A DNA stretch of 64,000 nt from Halonotius sp046719765 (lineage in GTDB: Archaea > Halobacteriota > Halobacteria > Halobacteriales > Haloferacaceae): assembly GCF_046719765.1 (NCBI RefSeq), contig NZ_JABEBY010000008.1:1-64000 (forward strand), read 5' to 3'. The notes under the pieces are model-generated. The model did not search any database and was not told the DNA's origin. It was given only the letters and a program-made list of their open reading frames with translations. Made by a program: the position numbers and the translations under genes. Positions 50,144 to 58,869 of this stretch are shown here, piece by piece; within the stretch, counting starts at the first letter, position 1; every line of letters starts with the position of its first letter.

Positions 50144-50923
50144 TCAGGCGATCCCCAGCCCGCCGAGGACGAGCCGACCCCCAACGACTGTGAGCAGCCC
50201 GAGGACGGCGATCTCTCGCTGTCGACTGCTCACACGCCGCCTGAGCCACCGCCCGGCAGCAACGCCGAGCACCGAGGGAACGACCGCCGCCACCGAGAGC
50301 CCGACGACCGCCAGCGACGGGTACAGCCCGAACGCCGCGGCCGCGCCGACCCGGAGGGCGTTGATGCCGAGAAAGACCATCGCCACGACGCTGACAAACA
50401 GGCCATGGGAGAGATCGATGCTTCGAAGATAGGCAACAAGCTGCACGCCGACGTTTGTCGCCCCAAACAACAGCCCCGACACCCCACCGACAACGACCAT
50501 GACACCGGTGTGCTCGCGGTCGACGCTACCGCCACCGAGAGACGGCATGGGCACCACCGACCCCCGGCTGAGCACGAACGCCAGCGTGATGAGCCCAAGG
50601 CCGACCCGGACGGGTGCGCCCGGCAGCCGGTCGATGACAACCATCCCGAGGAGCGTTCCCACGAGAGCCGCAAGCACCAGCGGCCAGAACCGCCGGCCGC
50701 AGCTCCCCAGCTCCGCGACCGACAGCTCGCTGACGAGTGTCGCGTTCGCCGAGAGGATCGGGATGATCATGAGGACGACCGCCGTTGAGGGCTCGATCAC
50801 CGTCGCCAACGCCATCGTGCCGACAAGCGCGAACCCGAAGCCGGCCAGCCCGTTGACCGTTCCGGCGACGAACAACACGGCTGCGAGCACTACGAGGAAC
50901 GCCGGTGAGAAGCCGCCGATCAT
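50144..50923 (-). CDS. TauE/SafE family sulfite exporter-like permease
   Basis: 259 residues with eight hydrophobic helices in two halves: FLVVLAAVLFVAGTVNGLAG with FGFALVGTMALATVIEPSTA, and MVVVGGVSGLLFGATNVGVQ with YLRSIDLSHGLFVSVVAMVF. TauE/SafE proteins export sulfite, sulfoacetate or other organic anions. No sulfur gene is adjacent, so the substrate is open. Co-directional with YlbF. Confidence 0.88.
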   Translation of the reverse strand: MIGGFSPAFLVVLAAVLFVAGTVNGLAGFGFALVGTMALATVIEPSTAVVLMIIPILSANATLVSELSVAELGSCGRRFWPLVLAALVGTLLGMVVIDRLPGAPVRVGLGLITLAFVLSRGSVVPMPSLGGGSVDREHTGVMVVVGGVSGLLFGATNVGVQLVAYLRSIDLSHGLFVSVVAMVFLGINALRVGAAAAFGLYPSLAVVGLSVAAVVPSVLGVAAGRWLRRRVSSRQREIAVLGLLTVVGGRLVLGGLGIA

Positions 50924-51019
50924 CGCTGTGCTCCCGTGATCGTTGCAACCGCGGTGCTACGGTGGGTCGTCGACCTCGCCGCCGGGGTGTTATCCGTCGC
51001 CACAGCAGCCCATTGTGTC

Positions 51020-51040
51020 GGGGGAAAATAGCTCTCCCCC
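51020..51040. other. Hairpin between esterase and TauE genes
   Basis: GGGGGA (51020-51025) pairs with TCCCCC (51035-51040) around a 9-base loop. It lies 46 bases past the esterase stop and could end its transcript (minus strand) before the TauE promoter. Confidence 0.35.
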
Positions 51041-51085
51041 GGTTGTGTACGCCGCGTGCGACGCCGGTTCGCTCGGTACGCGCGT

Positions 51086-51742
51086 TCAGGCCAGCTGTCG
51101 CTCGACAAAATCGAGCAGCCCCTCGTGTTCGGCGGGGCCGATCCCGTGGCCGCCATCGAAAACGGTATATTCGACGGCCGCGCCAAGGGTTTCGAATCTG
51201 TCGGCGGCAGCCTCGGTGCGGGCGGCGGGGATGATCTCATCGGCCTCGCCCGCGGCGATAAACACCGGTTTGTCGGCGATCCCGTCGGGGTCGACATCGC
51301 TGTGTGAGTCCGGCAGATAGCCGTGCAAGGCGACAACCCACTCGTAGCGGTCGGGGTCATCAAGTAGCAACGAGAGGCTGGTGATCGCCCCCTGACTAAA
51401 GCCCAGCAGCCCAACGTTGTCGGCGTCGATCTCGTAGGCGTCGACGGCGGCGTCGATGCTCTCGGTGACGAGCCCGCGGCTGCGCTCGAAGTCGGCCGCG
51501 TCGGGCTGGCTCTGATGGAGGCCGCCGCCGGAGAGATCGAGCTCGTACCACGTGTAGCCGCCCTGCAGACGGTCTGGAGCACGCAGACTCACGACGTGGA
51601 GGTCGTCCGGCAGCGACCGAGCGACCGGCAGGAGATCCTTCTCGTTGGCACTGCGGCCGTGGAGGACGACGACCGCGGGGGCTGGCTCGTCGCTCGGCTC
51701 GTCGGGGGCGATATGCACATGGTCGAGTGGTAGGTTGCTCAT
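51086..51742 (-). CDS. Phospholipase/carboxylesterase family hydrolase
   Basis: 218 residues of the alpha/beta-hydrolase fold: AVVVLHGRSANEKDLLPVAR, GGYTWYELDLSGGGLHQSQP, nucleophile elbow VGLLGFSQGAITSLSLLL, VFIAAGEADEIIPAARTEAA (Asp) and FDGGHGIGPAEHEGLLDFVE (His). The catalytic triad is complete. Such enzymes cut short acyl esters or thioesters. The start at 51742 has a TATA-like CTATTAATGTA about 27 bases upstream. Divergent from the Lrp gene. Confidence 0.9.
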   Translation of the reverse strand: MSNLPLDHVHIAPDEPSDEPAPAVVVLHGRSANEKDLLPVARSLPDDLHVVSLRAPDRLQGGYTWYELDLSGGGLHQSQPDAADFERSRGLVTESIDAAVDAYEIDADNVGLLGFSQGAITSLSLLLDDPDRYEWVVALHGYLPDSHSDVDPDGIADKPVFIAAGEADEIIPAARTEAAADRFETLGAAVEYTVFDGGHGIGPAEHEGLLDFVERQLA

Positions 51743-51868
51743 GGTCACCAAAGCGGGGCGGGCTACATTAATAGGGGCGTAACACCGATGCCACCGGTGT
51801 CGGCGTCCCACGATATCACCGGTTCGAGCATGGGTACGCCGTGGCCACCGCCCCGGTGGGCGAAGTTC

Positions 51869-51888
51869 TTTGAGCATACTGGCTCAAA
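51869..51888 (+). promoter_or_regulatory. Palindrome in the promoter of the Lrp-type gene
   Basis: TTTGAGC (51869-51875) and GCTCAAA (51882-51888) are perfect inverted arms around ATACTG. The palindrome lies 8-27 bases before the ATG, over the expected TATA/start zone. A second inverted pair, ACACCG...CGGTGT, is at 51782-51800. Autorepression by the Lrp protein is likely. Confidence 0.5.
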
Positions 51889-51895
51889 ACAGCCC

Positions 51896-52360
51896 ATGGA
51901 GAACGGACATATCGACGATGTCGACCAGGCGATCCTGCACGCGCTACAGGAGGACGCCCGCAACTTTTCGTCGGCCGATATCGCCGAGCGAACCGGCACC
52001 TCCGACAGCACGGTTCGCAAGCGGATCCAGCGGCTCGAAGCCGACGGCGTGATCAAGGGGTACAGCGCGGATGTCGACTACCAGGGGTCGGGGTATCCGC
52101 TGCGGATGTTGCTGTACTGTACGGCGTCGATCGCGGAACGCGGCGATCTGGTCGCCGACATCCTCGCCATCGACGGGGTGATTTCCGTCCAGGAGTTGGT
52201 CACCGGCGAGGAGAATCTGCTTGTCACCGCCGTCGGCGAGTCGGATAGTGACATCACACCCGTCGCCCAGGAACTGCTCGATATGGGGCTGACCGTCGCC
52301 GACGAGGTACTCGTCCGGAGTCACGAGACCACACCGTTCAGCGAGTTCGCCCCCGAGTAA
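51896..52360 (+). CDS. Lrp/AsnC family transcriptional regulator
   Basis: 154 residues. The N-terminal HTH is VDQAILHALQEDARNFSSAD, IAERTGTSDSTVRKRIQRLE, with ADGVIKGYSADVDYQ. The C-terminal RAM domain is LRMLLYCTASIAERGDLVAD, VTGEENLLVTAVGESDSDIT. It forms octamers that sense amino acids or other small molecules. Divergent from the esterase gene and convergent with the amidohydrolase. Start at MENGHIDDVDQ. Confidence 0.93.
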   Translation: MENGHIDDVDQAILHALQEDARNFSSADIAERTGTSDSTVRKRIQRLEADGVIKGYSADVDYQGSGYPLRMLLYCTASIAERGDLVADILAIDGVISVQELVTGEENLLVTAVGESDSDITPVAQELLDMGLTVADEVLVRSHETTPFSEFAPE

Positions 52361-52384
52361 CCAGCCCGTATCAACGAGTCCCGT

Positions 52385-53401
52385 TCAGAGCACGACCTGT
52401 TTGACATCCACCCCGGTCGCCCGGCGAACGACCGCCGACACCGGATCAACCGTCCCCGAGAGGTTGTTTGAGTCGCCGTCGAGAACCAGCAGGGCCGCCC
52501 GGCGGCCGGCCTCGATCACGCCGCAGTCGAGAGCCGCGATCTCCGCGCCCGCCCGCGTCGCCATCCGCAACACCTCGCGGTCGGTCACCTCGAAGGTCTT
52601 TGCCGTGTAGGCCATCTCGCGGAACATCGACGGCGGGTTGAGCATGACGTTGTCCGTCCCGAGAGCGACCGTCGTGTGGTCGAGTAACTCGCGGATCGGC
52701 GGGCGACCGACGCCGAGGACGGCGTTGGCGCGCGGACAGACCGCGATCGGCACCCCTTGCTCGGCGACCCGCTCTAGGTGCTCGGTTTCGGCGTGCACCA
52801 TGTGGATCAGGAGTTCAGGGTCGTAGTCCAAGGCCGGATGGATGTCGGTCGCGTCGGGTTCGCCGGCATGGATGGCAAAGGGTTTGTTCGCCTCGCGGGC
52901 CGCGGCGCGCTCGGCATCGAAGGTATCGTCGTTCGCGCCGCTGGCCCCGTAGCCGTCGGCGATCTCCAGCACTGATGCGGGCCCGCTCCCGAAGATGAAC
53001 GCGTCGGTCGCGGTCTCGCTGGCGGCGGCACGGAGGGCCTCGGCACCCGCCGCACCCGACTCTCTGAAATCGAGGTGGGTCGCCGTGCCCGTTTGTTCCA
53101 TAAACCCGAGGGTGCGGCGCATCGCGGCGACGAGTTCCTCGCGGCTCGCAGCGGCCAGCCGCCGGTGTTTTTCGCTGTCCGGCGGCGCGACCGCCGCCTC
53201 AAGCCCGAGCCCCACGCCGGCCTCCTTCGCCACCGAGTCGCCGATGTGGGTGTGGGCGTTGACGAACGCCGGCAGGACGATGTCGGTTGACGCCGTGGCC
53301 GCCTCCTCGATGGCCGTGATCTGCCCGTCGTCGACGACGACCCGGCCCTGGATCGGGTCGAAGGCGTCCCCGGCGAGGATCATCCCCTCAAACTGTTGCA
53401 T
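52385..53401 (-). CDS. Amidohydrolase family protein
   Basis: 338 residues of the metal-dependent hydrolase TIM barrel. Metal ligands: LPAFVNAHTHIGDSVAKEAG (HxH), PFAIHAGEPDATDIHPALDY (His), MVHAETEHLERVAEQGVPIA (His) and TTVALGTDNVMLNPPSMFRE (Asp). It resembles SsnA/chlorohydrolase and adenosine deaminase-like enzymes (mtaD/guanine deaminase relatives). The substrate is unknown. I use 53401 (MQQFEGMILAG); 53413 is an alternative start. Confidence 0.88.
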   Translation of the reverse strand: MQQFEGMILAGDAFDPIQGRVVVDDGQITAIEEAATASTDIVLPAFVNAHTHIGDSVAKEAGVGLGLEAAVAPPDSEKHRRLAAASREELVAAMRRTLGFMEQTGTATHLDFRESGAAGAEALRAAASETATDAFIFGSGPASVLEIADGYGASGANDDTFDAERAAAREANKPFAIHAGEPDATDIHPALDYDPELLIHMVHAETEHLERVAEQGVPIAVCPRANAVLGVGRPPIRELLDHTTVALGTDNVMLNPPSMFREMAYTAKTFEVTDREVLRMATRAGAEIAALDCGVIEAGRRAALLVLDGDSNNLSGTVDPVSAVVRRATGVDVKQVVL

Positions 53402-53553
53402 GTCCCAGTCCATCAGTTCAGCCCCGATATGTGTTTCCACCCCGGCCTCACGGCTGGTCGTTCGATCCGAAAACACCCCCTCTCGGCCGGTCGTCTGTGT
53501 GGCGTCGCGTCGATAGATCGCCGGCACCGGCGGCCGAGCCCGATGTTCCCCCG

Positions 53554-53622
53554 TCCTTTGAGACCATAATGTTCTATAATTTCCTTTGAGAGAACGATCT
53601 GGTACAATAAACAGATTTAATG
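53554..53622 (+). promoter_or_regulatory. Upstream region of dabB: direct repeats and TATA-like box
   Basis: TCCTTTGAGA occurs at 53554-53563 and again at 53582-53591 (28 bases apart), and TGTTCTATA/TGTTCTACA at about 53570 and 53630. A TATA-like AGATTTAATG is at 53613-53622. Transcription would start near 53640, about 67 bases before the dabB ATG. The region is AT-rich and may hold regulator sites. Confidence 0.4.
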
Positions 53623-53706
53623 CACAGTTTGTTCTACAGGTGAGCGAACACGACCAGTTTCCGTCGGCACCGGTCGCCGCGACGGATCGGTCGGTCGACC
53701 CAACAC

Positions 53707-55200
53707 ATGACAGATGGCACCCAGCACAGATCGGTCGGATCGCTCCCAGCGATGGAGAACCACGCTGCCCGCGTCCCCGCCGCGCTCACCCGGCTCGTGT
53801 GGGCGATGTTTCTCGGGACGCTCGTTCTTGCGGGCACGTTCGCCCGAACCGACCCGACGTGGGCGGTCGAGGGCCTCGTTGTCATCGACGGCCTGACGGT
53901 CGTCATGTGGACGGTCGTCACCCTCTTCAGCGGGATTGTCCACAGCTACGCGCGCCGGTATCTGGCCGGCAATCCCGCCGAAACCCAGTTCTTCACGCGC
54001 GTCTTCGCGTTCACGCTGGTGGTGATGGTCGTCGTCGCCGCCGACCACATCGCGCTGTTCGCGGCGGCGTGGCTGGCGATGGGGCTGCTCATGGCCGCGC
54101 TGATCGGCCACGTCGACGGCTGGCCGCAGGCGCAGGCCGCGGCCCGCACCGCCCGCCGCTACTTCGTCGGGAGTAGCCTCGTGATCGCCGCCAGCCTCGC
54201 GCTGCTGTGGTCGGCGACAGGCGCAACCACGATAACAGGGATGCTCGACGCCGTCGGCGGGCTGTCGACGACGACCGCGGTGCTCGCCGCCGCCGGCCTC
54301 GTCGTCGCGGCGATGATCCAGTCGGCGTTGCTCCCGTTTCACACGTGGATCCTCTCGTCGATGACCGCGCCAACGCCGGCCTCCGCGCTGATGCACGCCG
54401 GCTTCGTCAACGCCGGCGGCGTCCTGCTGGCGCGGTTCGCGCCGGTCGTCACCGTTGAACCGCCAGTGATGCTCGCCATTGTCGGCGTGGGCGCGGCCAG
54501 CGCGCTCGGCGGCAAGCTGCTAAAATCCGTGCAGTCGGATATCAAGGGCCAACTCGGCTGCTCGACGGTCGGCCAGATGGGCTTTATGATCATGCAGGCC
54601 GGCCTCGGCTTCTTCGGTGCGGCGATCACCCACCTCATTCTGCATGGCTTCTACAAGGCCTACCAGTTCCTCTCGTCGGGAACCGCGGTCGAACACACAA
54701 GCCCGTCGGCGGTGAGCCACCACACGGTCGGCTTCAACGGCGTCGGCACCCTCATCGTGACCGTCGTCACCGGGCTCCTCGGCGGCGCGCTCTTTGCGAT
54801 CCTGACCGGGAAGGGAACGATCGTCAACGGCGGGTTGCTGTTGACCTTCTTCGTTACCATCGCCACGCTGCACGCGGCTCGCAGCACGGTACAGCACACC
54901 TCGCTGCCGGCGACCGTTCGCTACGCGGCCGTCCCGTTGGTGTTCTTCCCGGCGATCATCATCTATGCGGTCGTCTATGAGGCGATCTCGTTCATGCTGG
55001 CCGATCTCCCGGTCGTCACGGCGTCGACGGAGCTGACCCTTCTGCATGGTGGTATCGCCGTCGTCTTCGTCGGCGTCTATCTCGCCATCGAGACCGGGAT
55101 CCACGAGGGCAGCGGCCGCCTCTACGTGACCCTGCTGAACCTGACACAGCCCGTGTCCGACTCCCTGCTGACGACAACGGAGGACTACAATGAGTACTGA
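53707..55200 (+). CDS. dabB: DabB, proton-channel-like subunit of inorganic carbon transporter
   Basis: 497 residues with about 14 membrane helices related to NuoL/MrpA antiporter subunits: VVIDGLTVVMWTVVTLFSGI, VHSYARRYLAGNPAETQFFT, LPFHTWILSSMTAPTPASAL, MHAGFVNAGGVLLARFAPVV, and KLLKSVQSDIKGQLGCSTVG with QMGFMIMQAG. DabB carries protons that drive CO2 hydration in partner DabA. The 11-base overlap with the next gene confirms the pairing. Start MTDGTQHRSV; MENHAARVP (53752) is an alternative. Confidence 0.92.
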   Translation: MTDGTQHRSVGSLPAMENHAARVPAALTRLVWAMFLGTLVLAGTFARTDPTWAVEGLVVIDGLTVVMWTVVTLFSGIVHSYARRYLAGNPAETQFFTRVFAFTLVVMVVVAADHIALFAAAWLAMGLLMAALIGHVDGWPQAQAAARTARRYFVGSSLVIAASLALLWSATGATTITGMLDAVGGLSTTTAVLAAAGLVVAAMIQSALLPFHTWILSSMTAPTPASALMHAGFVNAGGVLLARFAPVVTVEPPVMLAIVGVGAASALGGKLLKSVQSDIKGQLGCSTVGQMGFMIMQAGLGFFGAAITHLILHGFYKAYQFLSSGTAVEHTSPSAVSHHTVGFNGVGTLIVTVVTGLLGGALFAILTGKGTIVNGGLLLTFFVTIATLHAARSTVQHTSLPATVRYAAVPLVFFPAIIIYAVVYEAISFMLADLPVVTASTELTLLHGGIAVVFVGVYLAIETGIHEGSGRLYVTLLNLTQPVSDSLLTTTEDYNEY

Positions 55201-57658
55201 ACCCACACTCGACGACAGCATCGACAGCGCGGCAACCACGGTCGGCTCGGTCTGGCCGATCCACTCGTTTGTGACGGCCAACCCCCTCGCGGGGTTCGAA
55301 GACCAGCCCTTCGAGGCGGCGGTCGCGGACGCGACCGATCTGCTGGGCGGTCGTGGCTACCCGAGTGCGCAGACGTTCCGCACCGCGCTGGCCGACGGCC
55401 GGATCGACGAGGCGATCCTCCGGTCAGAGCTCGCCGACCGCGGCTACGACGCCGACCCGGAGACGCTGCTCGGCCGCGTAGCCGAGGCAGAACACGACGA
55501 CAGCACCGACACGGAGCACGAAAGCGACACCGATCGCGTCGACGCGGTCCTGACGAAGTGGCTGCCGGCGTTCCTCGACGAGGGCCGGGCCCACTGGGCG
55601 ATGCCCAACCGCGAGGATGGCTTCTACAACGCCTTTCGCGCGCTGGCTCCCCACGACAGCGAGGTTCCTGATTCCGGTATCGTCGCCGACCTCCCGGCGT
55701 CGCCGACAGCGGCCATCGAAGCCGTCGTCGACGACTATCCCACGGCCCAGTGGGAAGCGATCTTTACCGAACAGTTGGCCGCGCTGCCGGGGTGGACAGG
55801 CTTCATCAAACAGCGCGTCGCCGACGACAGCGAGTGGCAGTCCGAATACCCGATCACGCTGGCGGGCTACCTTGCGGTGCGGCTATCGCTGCTGGACGGC
55901 TTCGGCGTCGACCTCACCCCAACAGACGCCGAGCGCGCCGATCCCGACGCGGCCGACGAGATCGCTGCTGGCTTCCTGCACGCCTGGGAGGCGACCTACC
56001 GCGAGGAACTGGTCGAGACGGTCGCCGCCGAGAGCGAGGCGATGGCCGACAGCGAGGCGACCGTCGATGGCGACGAGGCGGCCGACGACAGCGGGACAGC
56101 GGATCGCCCGGACGCCCAACTGACCTTCTGTATCGACACGCGCTCGGAGGTCATTCGCCGCCACATCGAGGCCGCCGGTAACTACGAAACCCACGGCTAC
56201 GCGGGCTTTTTCGGCGTTCCAATCGAGTACAACGGCTACGACTCCGACGTGTCGGTCGAAGCCTGCCCGCCGATTCTCGATCCCCAACACCGGATCACCG
56301 AACGCCCGGCTGACGACGAAACGCAGGCGACACACGACCGCGTCGGGGGGATCCGTGAGGCAGCCCACGAGATCATCGAGACGCTGCAGGCCAACGCGGC
56401 GAGTGCCTACGGCTTCGTCGAAAGCAGCGGCAGCGGCTACGCCCTCGCACTGGCGGCGCGGACGCTCGTCCCCGGTCGCGTCCACGATCTGTTGGATGCC
56501 GTCGACGACGCCGAACCCGACAGCCACGAGTTCTGTGAGCCGATGGTACACCATCAACACACCTACGCCGGCGACCTCCCGGTTGGGCTGACGACCGACG
56601 AGAAGGTCGAGTACGCCGCGACGGCCTTTGAGCTGATGGGCATCGACGAGTTCGCCCGCGTGGTCGCCTTCGTCGGCCATGCCAGCGAAACCGAAAACAA
56701 CCCCCACGAGGCGAGTCTGGACTGTGGGGCCTGCGCCGGCAATCCCGGCGGGCCGAACGCCCGTGTCCTCGCGTCGATCTGCAACGACGACACAGTACAG
56801 AAAAAACTCCGCGAGCGCGGCCACGAGATCCCCGATGATACAGTCTTCGTCGCCGGCGAACACAACACCACGACCGACGAGATCGACCTCTACGACAGCG
56901 GCGTTCCCGAAAGCCACGCCGACGATCTCGACCAACTCCGCGCTGACCTCACGACGGCACGCGAGGCCGCCGCGGCCGAGCGCGCCGACGCGATGGGTGC
57001 CGAAGCCACCGACGCCATCGGCGAGACCGAACGCCGCGCGGCCGACTGGGCCGAAACCCGCCCCGAGTGGGGGTTGGCCGGCAACGCCGCCTTCGTCATC
57101 GGGCCGCGTGACCTCACCGACGACGTGAACCTCGATGGGCGTGCGTTCCTCCACTCCTACGACCACACCACCGACTCGGAGGGCGACGCGCTGGAAGCGA
57201 TCCTCACGGGGCCGATGGTCGTCACCCAGTGGATCAACACCCAGTATTACTTCTCGACGGTCGATTCGGGCGTCTTCGGCAGCGGCTCGAAGATCACGCA
57301 TAATCCGGTCGGCAACATCGGCGTCTATCAGGGCAACGGCGGCGACCTGTTGGCCGGCCTCCCGCTGCAGTCTGTGGCCGCCGGCCCCGACGATCCATAC
57401 CACCAGCCGCTGCGGCTCTCGACGGTCATCCACGCACCGGTCGACCGCGTCGAGGCGATCCTCGCCGACCACGACGAGCTTACGACGCTGCTGGACAACG
57501 AGTGGCTGTCGCTGACGGTCGTCGATCCGACGCGTGAGCATACGGCGTTCCACTACGACGGCGAGCTCTCGTGGACAGGGACTTCCGAGCGTGAACCGAC
57601 TGCCGAGGACGCCGAACCGGCTGTCGAGCCGGCGGCAACGGTTCCCGCTGACGACTAG
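55190..57658 (+). CDS. dabA: DabA, zinc-dependent subunit of inorganic carbon transporter
   Basis: 822 residues (formerly DUF2309). The beta-carbonic-anhydrase-like zinc site is seen as LTFCIDTRSEVIRRHIEAAG (Cys314, Asp316) and VGHASETENNPHEASLDCGA (His497, Cys512); the 15-residue spacing equals that of characterised DabA. The N-terminal part has VWPIHSFVTANPLAGFEDQP. DabA converts CO2 to bicarbonate in one direction, coupled to ion flow through DabB. It overlaps dabB by 11 bases. Confidence 0.94.
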   Translation: MSTEPTLDDSIDSAATTVGSVWPIHSFVTANPLAGFEDQPFEAAVADATDLLGGRGYPSAQTFRTALADGRIDEAILRSELADRGYDADPETLLGRVAEAEHDDSTDTEHESDTDRVDAVLTKWLPAFLDEGRAHWAMPNREDGFYNAFRALAPHDSEVPDSGIVADLPASPTAAIEAVVDDYPTAQWEAIFTEQLAALPGWTGFIKQRVADDSEWQSEYPITLAGYLAVRLSLLDGFGVDLTPTDAERADPDAADEIAAGFLHAWEATYREELVETVAAESEAMADSEATVDGDEAADDSGTADRPDAQLTFCIDTRSEVIRRHIEAAGNYETHGYAGFFGVPIEYNGYDSDVSVEACPPILDPQHRITERPADDETQATHDRVGGIREAAHEIIETLQANAASAYGFVESSGSGYALALAARTLVPGRVHDLLDAVDDAEPDSHEFCEPMVHHQHTYAGDLPVGLTTDEKVEYAATAFELMGIDEFARVVAFVGHASETENNPHEASLDCGACAGNPGGPNARVLASICNDDTVQKKLRERGHEIPDDTVFVAGEHNTTTDEIDLYDSGVPESHADDLDQLRADLTTAREAAAAERADAMGAEATDAIGETERRAADWAETRPEWGLAGNAAFVIGPRDLTDDVNLDGRAFLHSYDHTTDSEGDALEAILTGPMVVTQWINTQYYFSTVDSGVFGSGSKITHNPVGNIGVYQGNGGDLLAGLPLQSVAAGPDDPYHQPLRLSTVIHAPVDRVEAILADHDELTTLLDNEWLSLTVVDPTREHTAFHYDGELSWTGTSEREPTAEDAEPAVEPAATVPADD

Positions 57659-57791
57659 TGGCGACGGCTCCTGCTGCTGACTACTGACGACACCCCCGCT
57701 GACGGCTTGCTGTGATGACCACACGACGGCCCTCCACCCGTCCATTCAGTAAAACGCCGTGGTTATACGGCTCGGGCGGAAAGAAGGCGCA

Positions 57792-58850
57792 ATGAGTCAG
57801 GACGCCAGCGACGACAGCTACTCCGAGGGCGATCTCCGGAACACGGGGATGGATCTCCGCCACGACCGCGAGTGGGATTACGAACTCGAACGCATCGTCG
57901 ACGAGATCGACGAGCGCGACGCCGAGAAGGTCGGCCTCCAGTTCCCGGAAGGCCTCAAACGCCGCGGCCCCGCGGTCGCCGACGACCTCCGGGAAGTCGT
58001 TGACGACGACGTGACGATCATGCTGTCGGGCCAGCCCTGCTATGGGGCCTGCGATCTCGATACCTACCTCATGCGTCGGACGGACGTGTTCGTCCACTTC
58101 GGCCACTCGCCGATGAAGGAGTCCGATCAGATCATCTACGTGCCGCTGTTCTCCAACGTCGATCCCTTCCCGATCCTTGAGGACTCCCTTGCGGAAATCC
58201 CCGACCCCGACGACGACCCCGCGGTCGGGCTGGTGACGACCGCCCAGCACATGAACCGCTTCGGCGAGATGGTCGACTGGCTGGAGGAACGCGGCTATGA
58301 AGTCCACACGCGCAAGGGCGACGACCGTCTCACCTACGAGGGCCAGGTGCTCGGCTGCAACTACGCCTCCGCCGATATCGACGCCGACAACGTGCTGTAT
58401 GTCGGCGGCGGGAAGTTCCACCCGATGGGGCTGGCGATGGAACACCAGGACAAACACATCGTCATCGCCGACCCCGTCAACAACGTGGTGACCGTCGCCG
58501 ACCCCGAGCAGTTCCTCAAACAGCGGTACGCCACCGTCCACAAGGCGATGGACGCCGAGAAGTGGGGCGTCATCTTCTGTACCAAGATCGGCCAGGGTCG
58601 CTGGGAGACCGCCGAGGAGATCCTCGACAACAACGACAACGCCTACCTGATCACGATGGACGAGGTCACGCCCGACCGACTCCTCAATTTCGATATGGAC
58701 GCCTTTGTCAACACCGGCTGTCCCCGGATCACGACCGACGACGGCCCGCAGTTCCACAAGCCGATGGTCACCCCCGGCGAGTACGAGATCGCCATGGGCA
58801 ACAAACCGCTGGACGAACTCGAATTCGATACGTTCCACGGTACGTGGTAG
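57792..58850 (+). CDS. dph2: Diphthamide biosynthesis enzyme Dph2
   Basis: 352 residues. Three cysteines that hold the [4Fe-4S] cluster are in MLSGQPCYGACDLDTYLMRR, QVLGCNYASADIDADNVLYV and AFVNTGCPRITTDDGPQFHK, one per domain. It cuts SAM in a non-standard way and puts the 3-amino-3-carboxypropyl group on a histidine of elongation factor 2. Start at MSQDASDDSYSEGD, with a TATA-like GGTTATAC about 38 bases upstream. Confidence 0.95.
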   Translation: MSQDASDDSYSEGDLRNTGMDLRHDREWDYELERIVDEIDERDAEKVGLQFPEGLKRRGPAVADDLREVVDDDVTIMLSGQPCYGACDLDTYLMRRTDVFVHFGHSPMKESDQIIYVPLFSNVDPFPILEDSLAEIPDPDDDPAVGLVTTAQHMNRFGEMVDWLEERGYEVHTRKGDDRLTYEGQVLGCNYASADIDADNVLYVGGGKFHPMGLAMEHQDKHIVIADPVNNVVTVADPEQFLKQRYATVHKAMDAEKWGVIFCTKIGQGRWETAEEILDNNDNAYLITMDEVTPDRLLNFDMDAFVNTGCPRITTDDGPQFHKPMVTPGEYEIAMGNKPLDELEFDTFHGTW

Positions 58851-58869
58851 GGCGGTCGGCAGCGACCGA

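Noticed and set aside
55883..57745. 620-codon open frame antisense to dabA
   Set aside because: High GC with few stops on the opposite strand produces such frames; dabA has clear catalytic motifs, and the antisense product has none.
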